Positions 1 through 7,361 are shown, counted from the stretch's first letter. The stretch is DNA of 14,585 nt from Candidatus Njordarchaeum guaymasense (GCA_030587605.1 JAUQYT010000325.1:1-14585); one strand, 5' to 3'. Made by a program: numbers and translations. Notes: generated from the letters alone by a model not told the origin.

Positions 1-41
1 AGGCCGTTGACAAGAATGAGTACCGTTCTGAGTGCAACCAT
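1..41 (-). CDS. Start of an unidentified minus-strand gene, cut by the left edge
   Basis: Only the first 13 codons are visible, reading MVALRTVLILVNG on the minus strand. The start is supported by GGAGGA at 48-53, six bases before the ATG at 39-41. It lies 66 bases downstream of the longin-like gene on the same strand, so it is probably its operon partner. The product cannot be identified from so few residues; all that can be said is that the N-terminus is hydrophobic. Confidence 0.5.
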   Translation of the reverse strand, partial: MVALRTVLILVNG

Positions 42-107
42 ACTATTTCCTCCAACAACAGTAGTGCCTTTGATGGAACAGCCTTGTTATTGTTGACATT
101 CATCGTA

Positions 108-647
108 TTAATCGCTTTTGGCGCTGTAATATTCGCATTGGCTCACCGCGTAGTCGAAGTCACATGGTCTGCCATCCGTGATTGGCGCGTCGATTTTGTC
201 GCAGTGGTCAGTGATGCCCAAGAACCCCTTGACTATATGCAAGCAGGGGACAGCCTTCAAGGTTTTCTTAACGAGTTCAGCCATTTCTTCCTCGAAGTCT
301 TTTGTTACGCCTTCTGACAGATTCCTAAAGATCTTCTCATTGTTCTTGAATGCTTTAGTGAGACTGTCAAGAATGATCCTTGAAAATTTCTCTTCTTTCT
401 CACTGCCTATTGTATGAGCAATTGCCAGGAGAACATTCCTGTCCTTCAAATCGACGTTCTGGATCAAGATCTCCTTCTTCTCCAACGTGAATCTCCTGGT
501 TTCCTCTCCGAAGGCATCTTGGAAACAGTGGTGCTGCGCAACTATGAACCCACAAACCAAGTTGGGTTCAAACTGCTTCAAGGGTACGAGCGGTGACGAG
601 AAAAGGCATAGGCCAGAGGAATCAACAATATATAGGGACTCAATCAT
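108..647 (-). CDS. Longin/roadblock-like small protein (hypothetical)
   Basis: A 179-residue protein. The start chosen is the ATG at 647, with GGAGG eight bases upstream; an in-frame upstream ATG at 719 would add 24 residues but has no ribosome-binding site. The N-terminus (MIESLYIVDSSGLCLFSSPL) is the hallmark first beta-hairpin of longin-type domains. It is followed by a strand-rich segment to about residue 80 and an amphipathic helix (about 90-140). The last ~40 residues contain several Cys and acidic residues and match nothing I recognise. Longin and roadblock folds serve as small-GTPase regulators or vesicle-machinery scaffolds in eukaryotes and are expanded in Asgard archaea. A role as partner of a Ras-like GTPase, such as the one at 8618-9178, is inference. 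It lies downstream of tfb on the same strand but has its own likely promoter near 741-755. Confidence 0.72.
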   Translation of the reverse strand: MIESLYIVDSSGLCLFSSPLVPLKQFEPNLVCGFIVAQHHCFQDAFGEETRRFTLEKKEILIQNVDLKDRNVLLAIAHTIGSEKEEKFSRIILDSLTKAFKNNEKIFRNLSEGVTKDFEEEMAELVKKTLKAVPCLHIVKGFLGITDHCDKIDAPITDGRPCDFDYAVSQCEYYSAKSD

Positions 648-740
648 TCTCATCTCCTCCGCTCGTCCTGTTGTGTCTCCTCTTGTCGCCAAGTTTCTTC
701 GACAACAAGTCTCAAGCACGCTAATTATAGTACTTTCATA

Positions 741-755
741 GCTTAAGTTTTTTCG
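741..755 (-). promoter_or_regulatory. Probable BRE/TATA promoter of the longin-like gene
   Basis: Read on the minus strand this is CGAAAAAACTTAAGC, a purine-rich BRE followed by a TATA-like CTTAAG. The expected start of transcription, about 25 bases downstream (near 720), gives a ~70-base leader to the ATG at 647. A second AT-rich element at 722-731 is an alternative. Assigned by consensus only. Confidence 0.4.
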
Positions 756-864
756 GTCGACTCGTCTATTGCCACTCGATGTTGTTCAGGCGGAAACATA
801 TCCTTACTTTCTCAGCCTAAAAAGAGAACGCGCCAATGGGAACAAATCTCTTTCTGAGGAGGAA

Positions 865-1842
865 TCATTTGTCTTTGATCTTGAGTTTTATTCCCAGGAC
901 TTTCGCCATTTCCTTGCTCCTGTTTCTTATTGTGAGTTCGCTGCAGTGGACTGCTTTCGCTACCTCCACTTGCGTTTTTAGTCGTTCTTCAAGTTTCGTA
1001 GCAATGTAGATTGCTGCTCCAGCAAGGCAAGACGGATCCCGTCCAATTGCAAGACCTTTAACTTCAGCCTCATCAAGAAGTTTGATTGCGCGGGAGGCAA
1101 CCTCGTACGGTAAGGCAAGGTCCGAAACGTATTTTGGAACATATTTCTTAGCTGAGGGTGGTGGAAGTCGTATCTCCAGTTTGCTTAGGGCTAACCGCAC
1201 GGCCCTGCCAACGTTCTTTGCCTTGACCTCAGCCAATTGGCTAATCTCTCCAATATCGTGGGGAATTCCGGCTAGTCTGCATGCGATGAAGACGGCTGCA
1301 GCAACAACTTCCTCTATACGTCTACCCCAAGTCAGTCTCTCTTTGACCAGCCTGTTGTAGTAGAGAACCGCTGATTCTCTAAGCGTCCTAGGCAGGTTTA
1401 GCAATGTAGTAAGCTTGTTTAACTCTCTAAGTGCGATCTTCATGTTCCTCTCGATTGACGAGGAAACGTAGAGCTGCTTCTGGACTCTTGTGATTCTCCT
1501 TACGCGTTCTCTTTGAGTCGCCGTGATTTGCTTGCCATGGGCATCCCTAGTCCCTCTTATTATTGTTGCCCGTCCTTTGTCAACCCTTGTAAGAGTTTCA
1601 GGTGAGCCGATTCCTATCCGCTCCCCTCGCTGATCAACTCTAAGTTTCGTATCCAAACCGTGGTCAATATAAACGTCGATCACAGCTCCACAATCACTAC
1701 AGATTACTTCCCCTCTCTCCCTATCGAACACAACGTTCGATGAGCCACATACAGGGCAAACGTTCCCCTTTGTTGGCGTCGATTCTCCCAGGGGTGGAGT
1801 GATCCCTCGTTCATTTTCTGACTTGGCTTTCTCAGCCCCCAA
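865..1842 (-). CDS. tfb: Transcription initiation factor B (TFB/TFIIB homologue)
   Basis: General archaeal transcription factor that binds TBP-TATA/BRE DNA and recruits RNA polymerase. With a TTG start at 1842 the protein has 325 residues. The N-terminal zinc ribbon has Cys29, Cys32, Cys48 and Cys51 (CPVCG...CSDCG). The B-reader/linker region follows (GSPETLTRVDKGRATIIRG), then two cyclin-fold repeats from about residues 120 to 310. The second repeat carries the family signature GRDPSCLAGAAIYIA. TTG at 1842 is preferred because GGAGGG lies 12 bases upstream, a spacing seen for other genes in this window. An ATG at 1902 in the same frame would add 20 residues but lacks a ribosome-binding site, and those residues do not resemble TFB. 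The gene diverges from the secernin-like gene. Archaea often carry several TFBs, and whether this is the main one cannot be told here. Confidence 0.96.
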   Translation of the reverse strand: MGAEKAKSENERGITPPLGESTPTKGNVCPVCGSSNVVFDRERGEVICSDCGAVIDVYIDHGLDTKLRVDQRGERIGIGSPETLTRVDKGRATIIRGTRDAHGKQITATQRERVRRITRVQKQLYVSSSIERNMKIALRELNKLTTLLNLPRTLRESAVLYYNRLVKERLTWGRRIEEVVAAAVFIACRLAGIPHDIGEISQLAEVKAKNVGRAVRLALSKLEIRLPPPSAKKYVPKYVSDLALPYEVASRAIKLLDEAEVKGLAIGRDPSCLAGAAIYIATKLEERLKTQVEVAKAVHCSELTIRNRSKEMAKVLGIKLKIKDK

Positions 1843-1990
1843 TAAGCGATTCCCCCTCCAGTGCAAGATAACACTAAGGTGAGATGAAAAGAGCACTTGC
1901 ATGCAGCTCTATGAGCGGCAAAGAATGTCCTCCCACCGACCTTGAATTCGAGTTTCAAACCGCTCTACACATCGAGATTCTATCGCTCAA

Positions 1991-2000
1991 CTTATATAAA
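1991..2000. promoter_or_regulatory. TATA box in the divergent tfb / secernin-like promoter region
   Basis: CTTATATAAA is the clearest TATA-like element between the two divergent genes. Because TTATATAA is nearly symmetric it could serve either direction. A plus-strand start near 2022 would give a ~70-base leader to the TTG at 2094. A minus-strand start near 1969 would give a ~125-base leader to the TTG at 1842. Orientation is not decided by sequence alone. Confidence 0.5.
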
Positions 2001-2093
2001 TACATAAAGGTTGCCTATTCCAAAAACGTATTCTTTTATCTACTAGAAAGAATCACTTTGTGCTATTAGCAGTTACATGGAGGAAAACCAACC

Positions 2094-3437
2094 TTGTGTG
2101 ACACCTTGGTAGCACTCGGAAACTCCACTGAAGATGGGTCAGTAATCATAGCGAAGAACAGTGATCGCGAGCCAAATGAGTGTCAGGTGCTCCGCTGCTT
2201 CCCAAGAACCAGATATCCTGCGCGCTCAACTGTCCGTTGCACCTACATAGAGATCCCGCAAGTCACCGAAACATATGAAGTCGTGCTCTCAGCTCCATAC
2301 TGGATGTGGGGAGCCGAAATGGGCGCGAACGAACATGGCGTGGCTATTGGAAACGAATCCGCATGGTCTAAGGAACCATATGCCAAGACCGGCTTGCTTG
2401 GAATGGACTTAATCAGGCTCGCCCTTGAACGAGCTGATACGGCGAGGAACGCACTTAATGTTATCACTTCATTGTTGAAGGAGTTTGGGCAAGGTGGGAA
2501 TACCAAGGCAGTTGAGCCAGAGCATTATCACAATACTTTCATGATTGCTGATCCGCGTGAAGCCTGGGTTCTGGAAACCGCTGACCATTTCTGGGTAGCT
2601 GAAAAGGTCCGCGACGTGCGAAGCATCTCAAATGGCTACACGATTGAGTCACAATGGGATCTCGCTTCCCCGGGCTTGGTTGACCATGCGATAGAGCACG
2701 GCTGGTGCAAATCGAAGAAAGACTTCAGTTTCGCCAACTGTTACTCAGACCAAGCGATGCGGGATTTCATAGCCTGTGTTGAACGCGCCAAGAAAACATC
2801 GACAGCACTCAAGGAGGCGAAGGGATCAGTAAACGTTGAGACAATGATGAAGATACTACGCGACCACGGTGAGAAAGCTGAGTCATGGTCGCCCCCCAAG
2901 GCGAAAAATGTTAATACCTGCTGGCATTCGACTACAACTGTCGTCAGTTCAACAGCCGGAAGCTACGTGGGGCACCTAACCGAAAAAGTTGCAACACACT
3001 GGCTCACAGGAACATCGTACCCCTGCATAAGCGTCTTCTTCCCAGTATACTTGAAGGGCGCCGGATCACCAGAATTATACTCGAAAGGTGGCAACACATA
3101 CGATGACGGGTCGCCTTGGTGGAGACATGAGAAACTTGCAAGGATCATTCAGCTCAACTACATTAATAGAGCTCCGCCTATTAAACGCGAAATAAGTAAA
3201 CTCCAGAGAAACTTCATTGGAGAAGCTAACAGAGCCAGGCAACAGGCACTAGAACTCCCTGAACTCGACGCAGCCAAGCTACTCCGTAGACTCTCGGACA
3301 GATGCTCTCAGCAAGTGTACGAAACTACAACTGTGTGGACAAACGATGCCAAGAAAACAGGGAGCGACGAGGTGCTCCCTATAAGTTACAAGAACTACTG
3401 GAACAGGATGAATGCGAAAGCAAACCTACAGATCTAG
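2094..3437 (+). CDS. Secernin/C69-family Ntn-hydrolase (putative dipeptidase-like peptidase)
   Basis: A 447-residue member of the C69/secernin group of N-terminal-nucleophile hydrolases. The start is TTG at 2094, with GGAGG at 2079-2083, ten bases upstream. The second codon is Cys, so removal of the initiator Met would expose the nucleophile directly, with no propeptide. The signature CDTLVALGNSTEDG followed by IIAKNSDREPNE matches the conserved secernin/dipeptidase N-terminus, in which the KNSDR segment helps form the active site. No signal peptide or membrane segment is seen, so it is probably cytosolic. The length is normal for secernins. It stands alone on the plus strand, divergent from tfb. 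The substrate is unknown; some relatives hydrolyse dipeptides or amide bonds such as penicillin V or bile salts. Family assignment is firm, exact activity is not. Confidence 0.9.
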   Translation: MCDTLVALGNSTEDGSVIIAKNSDREPNECQVLRCFPRTRYPARSTVRCTYIEIPQVTETYEVVLSAPYWMWGAEMGANEHGVAIGNESAWSKEPYAKTGLLGMDLIRLALERADTARNALNVITSLLKEFGQGGNTKAVEPEHYHNTFMIADPREAWVLETADHFWVAEKVRDVRSISNGYTIESQWDLASPGLVDHAIEHGWCKSKKDFSFANCYSDQAMRDFIACVERAKKTSTALKEAKGSVNVETMMKILRDHGEKAESWSPPKAKNVNTCWHSTTTVVSSTAGSYVGHLTEKVATHWLTGTSYPCISVFFPVYLKGAGSPELYSKGGNTYDDGSPWWRHEKLARIIQLNYINRAPPIKREISKLQRNFIGEANRARQQALELPELDAAKLLRRLSDRCSQQVYETTTVWTNDAKKTGSDEVLPISYKNYWNRMNAKANLQI

Positions 3438-3489
3438 CTAGTGTAGGAATAAACTATTCAAGCTCACAAGAAGCCCCGTCGGAACCATC

Positions 3490-3500
3490 AAAATATTTAA
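3490..3500 (+). promoter_or_regulatory. TATA box upstream of the structured RNA
   Basis: AAAATATTTAA lies about 26 bases before the first base of the predicted helix at 3521-3524. This is the canonical archaeal spacing between TATA box and transcription start, so a transcript would begin almost exactly at the base of the helix. Confidence 0.5.
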
Positions 3501-3520
3501 GACAGTTTTACCTCGTAACT

Positions 3521-3625
3521 AGCGGGCGGGGCACTCCACGGGCGAGGAAGAGGGACCCCAGCCTGCAAGCGTATAGCTACTACTTGCAGGCGAACCGCGT
3601 TGGAGTGTCCTGCCTACTCCACACA
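3521..3625 (+). ncRNA. Unclassified structured RNA or 5' leader element
   Basis: A GC-rich island in an otherwise AT-rich intergenic segment. Bases 3524-3538 pair with 3601-3615 to give 15 contiguous pairs, of which three are G-U. Inside, 3561-3569 pairs with 3583-3591 (9 pairs) around a 13-base loop. A further small hairpin is possible between GGG at 3540-3542 and CCC at 3556-3558. A TATA box lies ~26 bases upstream, and a T-rich tract (3641-3656) follows. No convincing protein is encoded in any frame. It does not match tRNA, 5S rRNA, SRP RNA or a known riboswitch as far as I can judge. It could be a stand-alone small RNA, or a leader of the oxidoreductase gene 93 bases downstream of its end. 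An ACA trinucleotide after the helix recalls H/ACA guides, but the closing stem is too long for that class. Confidence 0.55.
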
Positions 3626-3640
3626 AGGATCATAATCGGT

Positions 3641-3656
3641 CTTCTCATTTTTCTCG
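3641..3656 (+). terminator. Possible T-rich terminator after the structured RNA
   Basis: CTTCTCATTTTTCTCG is pyrimidine-rich with a run of five T, in the style of archaeal intrinsic terminators. It could end the small RNA, or attenuate it before the gene starting at 3718. Weak evidence. Confidence 0.3.
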
Positions 3657-3717
3657 CGATGTCACTGGCTTGCAACAAGTTACTCGATTCAGTTTGACGA
3701 AGCGGAGGAGTGCAAGG

Positions 3718-4851
3718 TTGAGTCAAAGGGTGAACTTTGGGATAGATGTGTCACTTGAGAGCTACCAAGCCAAGACTTGGGAACAGTACCGCGATTTCAT
3801 AAAGACGGTAGATGAGGGAGTTTGGGACTCGATCTGGTTGGGCGATCATCTTGCAGGTTTGCCGCCCGTGAGCCCGTACAGGAACTACAACATCTGGCCT
3901 CTGTTTAGTGTCTTCGCCGATTATAAGAAGAAAGCTCTTCTAGGGACATCTGTCACAGATCCGCAAAGATATCACCCTGCGATCATGGCTCAACTCTCAA
4001 TGACAGTAGACCATGTTTCCAACGGTCGTTTTGTTCTCGGCTTGGGTGTCGGTGAAGCATTTAACCTGGAAAGCTATGGTTTTGAGTACAAGGAGAAACC
4101 AGCTTTGAAACTCGCTGAATTCATTGATGTTCTGAGAAAACTATTAGGCTCAAAGGGACGTAAAGTGAGCCATCAAGGGAGATTCTTCAAACTGAAAGAC
4201 GCCGTGCTACAGCCCTCGCCAGTCCAGTCTTCAATTCCCGTATGGATCGCTGCGAACAGCAAACTCACAAGGAAGATAACTGGGCGCTTAGCAGACGGTT
4301 GGATGCCTTATTCATTCAACCCAGAGATGTACAAGGCGGAATCCGATGAAGTGAAACGAAGTCTGAAACAAAGCGGCAGAGGTGCAGACGGTTTTACGTT
4401 CGCGTACTGGAACTACGTTTATTTCCACGAAGACGAAAAGATCCTAACTGGCTACACGGCTGAGAAGAAGGCGACGTTGGCGATACAGCACGCGAAGGCC
4501 CTCAAGGCGCTGGGTTACTGGAGGGAGGAGAAACGCGACCTCTATAAGAAACTCGGATTTGACCCAGACAAGCTGTCGCAGTTAAGTTACACCAGCCTGG
4601 ATGGCTTGGATCTAGCGACGGTAGGAAAAATAGTTGGAGACGTTCCAGATAAGGTCGTGAGAGAAGCCACATTGATGGGTCCCAAGGAGGAGCTAACCAA
4701 GAAACTTGAGTCGTTCACAAAGGCTGGGGTTCAACACTTCGTACTCATGATTGCCAATCCGCTCAGGCCGAAGCCTGATCCGTACTCATGGCAACATGCC
4801 TTCAAAGTCCTCAGCGAAGACATAATTCCGCACCTCCGGGAGAACTACTAA
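3718..4851 (+). CDS. Luciferase-like (LLM) F420-dependent-type oxidoreductase
   Basis: A 377-residue TIM-barrel protein of the bacterial luciferase-like superfamily, closest by eye to the F420-dependent glucose-6-phosphate dehydrogenase and methylene-tetrahydromethanopterin reductase group. Evidence: the N-terminal strand VNFGIDVSLES, WDSIWLGDHL (the substrate/cofactor-pocket segment of the barrel), LLGTSVTDPQRYHPAIMAQ, and the glycine-rich NGRFVLGLGVGEAFN characteristic of F420 binders. IPVWIAANSKLTRKITGRLADGWM is the usual later barrel region. The start is TTG at 3718, with GGAGG at 3704-3708, nine bases upstream; an earlier in-frame TTG at 3670 has no such site. The substrate is unknown. 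It follows the structured RNA and converges with amrS, leaving only 16 bases between the stop codons. F420 rather than FMN is inference from the archaeal setting and motif. Confidence 0.88.
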   Translation: MSQRVNFGIDVSLESYQAKTWEQYRDFIKTVDEGVWDSIWLGDHLAGLPPVSPYRNYNIWPLFSVFADYKKKALLGTSVTDPQRYHPAIMAQLSMTVDHVSNGRFVLGLGVGEAFNLESYGFEYKEKPALKLAEFIDVLRKLLGSKGRKVSHQGRFFKLKDAVLQPSPVQSSIPVWIAANSKLTRKITGRLADGWMPYSFNPEMYKAESDEVKRSLKQSGRGADGFTFAYWNYVYFHEDEKILTGYTAEKKATLAIQHAKALKALGYWREEKRDLYKKLGFDPDKLSQLSYTSLDGLDLATVGKIVGDVPDKVVREATLMGPKEELTKKLESFTKAGVQHFVLMIANPLRPKPDPYSWQHAFKVLSEDIIPHLRENY

Positions 4852-4867
4852 GTCCTGATGCCGGTTC

Positions 4868-5935
4868 TTAGAAGAAGAGCGATGATCTGGGCATCTTTCC
4901 TTTCCAGTACTTCCCTTTTATGATGACTCTCTCCCCGCATTTTGGACATTTCATGTCTTCCTTGAGCTTCCATGACTCAATGTAGAAACCATATCGCGAT
5001 ATGAGGAGTTCTCCACAATTTGGGCAGTAGGTGTTCTCGCCTTCGTGTCCCGGCATGTTTCCTGTGTACACGTATCTTAAGCCTTCTGAAACTGCTATCT
5101 CTCTGGCTTTCTCCAATGTTGATTGTGGAGTGGCGGCGATGTCTGTAAGAGTGTAGTCAGGGTGGAACCGCAAAAGATGTAATGGAATGTCTCTGCCAAG
5201 GTTATCTGCAATCCATCTTGCCAGCTCCTTTATCCTCTGTGGGGAGTCTCCGACATTCGGGACTACAAGGTTGGTTATCTCGATGTGAATGTTGTTGGAT
5301 TTCATTTCCTTGAGGCTGTCGAATATTGGCTGAACATCTGGGACTGATGAGAACTTCTTGTAGAAGTCTGGGTCTCCCCCGCCCTTAAAGTCAACTGTCG
5401 CCGCGTCTAGGTAGAGTGAAATTGTTTTCACCGCTTCAGTTGTCATGTACCCGTTTGTTACGAAGGTGTTGAACAAACCCTCCCCGTGGGCCAGTTTTGC
5501 GCAGTCATACGCGTATTCGAAGAATATGGTGGGCTCGGTGTAAGTGTAGCTGACGCCCTGGCATCCGCTTCTCTTAGCGAGTTTGACGACGTCCTCAGGT
5601 GGAAGATCCTCTCCCTCAACCTCGTCACACTGACTTATGTTCCAGTTCTGGCAGAAATTGCATCTGAAATTGCATCCGGTCGTGGCTATGGAGAACACCA
5701 TTGAGCCTGGGTTGAAATGCGATAGCGGCTTCTTCTCGATTGGGTCAGCATTAGCGGCAATAACCTTACCATACACTAGACTGTAGAGCTTACCATCTAT
5801 GTTTTTCCTGACACGGCAGAAGCCAGTTTTTCCATCTGGGATTGTGCATCTTCTGGCACAGAGGTTGCACTTGACTTTTCTTCCGTCAAGTTGCTCGTAC
5901 AGCATAGCTTCCTTACGAGTTTCTGTGATCAGCAA
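4868..5935 (-). CDS. amrS: AmmeMemoRadiSam-system radical SAM enzyme
   Basis: A 355-residue radical SAM protein. The N-terminal Cys cluster (Cys23, 26, 30, 40; CNLCARRC...GFC) is followed by the [4Fe-4S]-SAM motif CNFRCNFC at Cys88, 92 and 95. Next come PLSHFNPG, the YTYTEPTIFFEYAYD segment and the HLLRFHPDY motif. At the C-terminus there is a zinc-knuckle domain with two CxxC pairs (CPNCGE and CPKCGE). This architecture matches the AmmeMemoRadiSam family, annotated alongside MEMO1 and AMMECR1 proteins, and older labels call it a pyruvate formate-lyase activase homologue. Its physiological reaction is not established. The start is TTG at 5935, with GGAGG at 5945-5949, nine bases upstream; the in-frame ATG at 5905 is the alternative. 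No AMMECR1 or MEMO1 gene is in this window. Confidence 0.92.
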   Translation of the reverse strand: MLITETRKEAMLYEQLDGRKVKCNLCARRCTIPDGKTGFCRVRKNIDGKLYSLVYGKVIAANADPIEKKPLSHFNPGSMVFSIATTGCNFRCNFCQNWNISQCDEVEGEDLPPEDVVKLAKRSGCQGVSYTYTEPTIFFEYAYDCAKLAHGEGLFNTFVTNGYMTTEAVKTISLYLDAATVDFKGGGDPDFYKKFSSVPDVQPIFDSLKEMKSNNIHIEITNLVVPNVGDSPQRIKELARWIADNLGRDIPLHLLRFHPDYTLTDIAATPQSTLEKAREIAVSEGLRYVYTGNMPGHEGENTYCPNCGELLISRYGFYIESWKLKEDMKCPKCGERVIIKGKYWKGKMPRSSLFF

Positions 5936-5958
5936 ACACCCTAGCCTCCACTAACACC

Positions 5959-5970
5959 GTTATCGATAAC
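5959..5970. promoter_or_regulatory. Perfect 12-bp palindrome in the amrS promoter
   Basis: GTTATCGATAAC is a perfect palindrome lying directly downstream (on the minus strand) of a TATA-like TTTTTATTGC at 5972-5981 and upstream of the predicted transcription start near 5951. Between TATA box and start it would be well placed as a repressor operator. Inference from position and symmetry. Confidence 0.4.
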
Positions 5971-6060
5971 AGCAATAAAAATGATGTCACTAGACCTCTT
6001 CAGAAATGATACTTTCGTATATCTCTATAGTGAGACCCCTTCAGTTGACATACTGAACTG

Positions 6061-6104
6061 GTAGGGAAAAAGGAGAAAGACTTGTGGTGTCAGACTTGTG
6101 ACAC
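6061..6104 (-). terminator. Hairpin plus T-rich tract after the Pro-rich protein gene
   Basis: On the minus strand, 20 bases after the stop codon, GTGTCA and TGACAC (6099-6104 and 6087-6092) form a six-pair stem with a six-base loop. A pyrimidine-rich tract including TCTTTCTCCTTTTTCCC follows. It fits a terminator separating this gene from amrS. Confidence 0.45.
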
Positions 6105-6123
6105 GTCCATCCCCTGTTGTGTT

Positions 6124-7068
6124 TTAGGGCGGTCTTGGTAATCGGTTTGCCCAGTTAACCATTCTGTCAATAAGTTTTCTCTTGTCTACGTGTGAGAGTT
6201 TCATACGCGGGTTGGCTCTCAACTCACTAAGAACAGGCTCAAACTCTTGGATTGGAAATTGCGGGTCTAGCCTGAGAATCTTTTCGCGCACATCAAGAAG
6301 TCGGCTAAATATTATCGACGCCACCTGGTCCATAGATGCGGTAACGTCGGCGAAAACTGTGCCCTTCAACATTTCAATTCCCCTGGCTACAGCCTCTTCT
6401 GGTGAAAATCCAGGAGATTGTGGAGGAAGCGGCGGAGGCTGCGGCGGGTAAGGAGGTCGCGAGGTATAGTATTGTGGTTGTTGTGGAGGAGGCGACTGAT
6501 ACGCATAGGAGGGAGGCTGATAACCCTGCTGAGGTGGAGGTGGATAGCTTTGAGGTTGTTGTGAAGGCGGAGGCTGCTGTTGCCGTTGTGCCGTGGTTAA
6601 GGTTGGTTCGCGCTCGCCCCCTGCCCCTGCTTGCATTGAGGGAGGCGTGCCTTGAGCCTCGCTCCTAACTCTCTCCAGGATTTCAGAAGCATCTCTCAAA
6701 TTGGCGGCGAATCTATCCATCTCGGTCGTGATTAAGTCCACTCTGTCTTTCAGTTCCTTATTCAGCTGAACGAGACTCTTTGATAAATCGTCAAGGAACC
6801 CGTACACTTCGTCGACTTTCTTGACCAGTCTCTCTAGAGGCTCTTCCTCCTTAGGAGCTGCTTGCTTCTTTACAGGCTTGACCTCTTCCTTCCTCGCTGT
6901 GCCCTTCTCCTCGCTCACAACCTTGAGGTCTTCTCCTTCTTCTGAACCTATGTTCTTTAATGCTTCTTCAATCTCGCTTCCGATGAGTTTGAAATCTTCT
7001 TCCTTACGCTCTTCTCTTCGTGAGAAACTGTCCTTGCTATCCTTTTCATCGATAGCTTTTCTTGGCAT
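6124..7068 (-). CDS. Coiled-coil, Pro/Gln/Tyr-rich protein of unknown function
   Basis: About 314 residues from the ATG at 7068; a TTG at 7077 would add three, and neither has a clear ribosome-binding site. From the TTG numbering there are four zones. Residues 1-80 are highly charged, Lys/Glu/Ser-rich and probably disordered. Residues 80-140 form a heptad-like helix consistent with a coiled coil. Residues 165-222 are low complexity, made almost entirely of Pro, Gln, Tyr and Ser, and include one PPSY that fits the PPxY pattern. Residues 224-317 are a compact predicted-helical domain (SPEEAVARGIEML...VNWANRLPRPP). No membrane segment or signal peptide. I do not recognise the family. The layout resembles scaffolding or membrane-remodelling adaptors more than an enzyme, but that is speculation. 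It diverges from trpS across a 373-base gap. Confidence 0.8.
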   Translation of the reverse strand: MPRKAIDEKDSKDSFSRREERKEEDFKLIGSEIEEALKNIGSEEGEDLKVVSEEKGTARKEEVKPVKKQAAPKEEEPLERLVKKVDEVYGFLDDLSKSLVQLNKELKDRVDLITTEMDRFAANLRDASEILERVRSEAQGTPPSMQAGAGGEREPTLTTAQRQQQPPPSQQPQSYPPPPQQGYQPPSYAYQSPPPQQPQYYTSRPPYPPQPPPLPPQSPGFSPEEAVARGIEMLKGTVFADVTASMDQVASIIFSRLLDVREKILRLDPQFPIQEFEPVLSELRANPRMKLSHVDKRKLIDRMVNWANRLPRPP

Positions 7069-7313
7069 CTTGACCAACTCTGCGACGATAACTCACCCGT
7101 GTTGGGAGGCAAGCGAAGAGTGAACATCCCTTCGAAGGATTGAAATCAATCAATACAATACACGGATCTGTTTCAGCACAGTAACATTAGCCAGGTTGAC
7201 TTCAATCATCTCGTACTACCTATATGGGTAAGTCTCCTTATAAAATTAGGATATAATTGAGCGGCTATGTGCGGTTTCCATTGCGAACCAATCAATGAAA
7301 GATTTTTCCAATT

Positions 7314-7330
7314 CTCGAGTTGGACTCGAG
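7314..7330. promoter_or_regulatory. Perfect inverted repeat upstream of the trpS promoter
   Basis: CTCGAGT and ACTCGAG form perfect seven-base arms around TGG. The centre lies about 43 bases upstream of the trpS TATA box, the usual place for an archaeal activator or a repressor upstream site. No T-tract follows, so a terminator is unlikely. Confidence 0.4.
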
Positions 7331-7361
7331 TAACGGGCACTTGGTTAACGACTTATCAAAA

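Noticed and set aside
3..317. Plus-strand open frame with a hydrophobic membrane-like segment near 75-145
   Set aside because: It overlaps the longin-like gene antisense for ~210 bases, has no ribosome-binding site, and the left edge is better explained by a minus-strand gene start with GGAGGA.
3540..3560. GAGGAAGAGGGACC resembling the conserved CR-I region of RNase P RNA
   Set aside because: The whole element is only ~100 bases and the other conserved RNase P regions are absent.
3521..3625. H/ACA guide RNA
   Set aside because: An ACA follows the helix, but the closing stem is 15 bp rather than the usual shorter stem, and no kink-turn or clear guide pocket is seen.
3302..3697. Plus-strand open frame spanning the end of the secernin-like gene and the structured RNA
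   Set aside because: It is out of frame with the secernin-like gene, its product is low in recognisable structure, and it runs through the helix-forming region.
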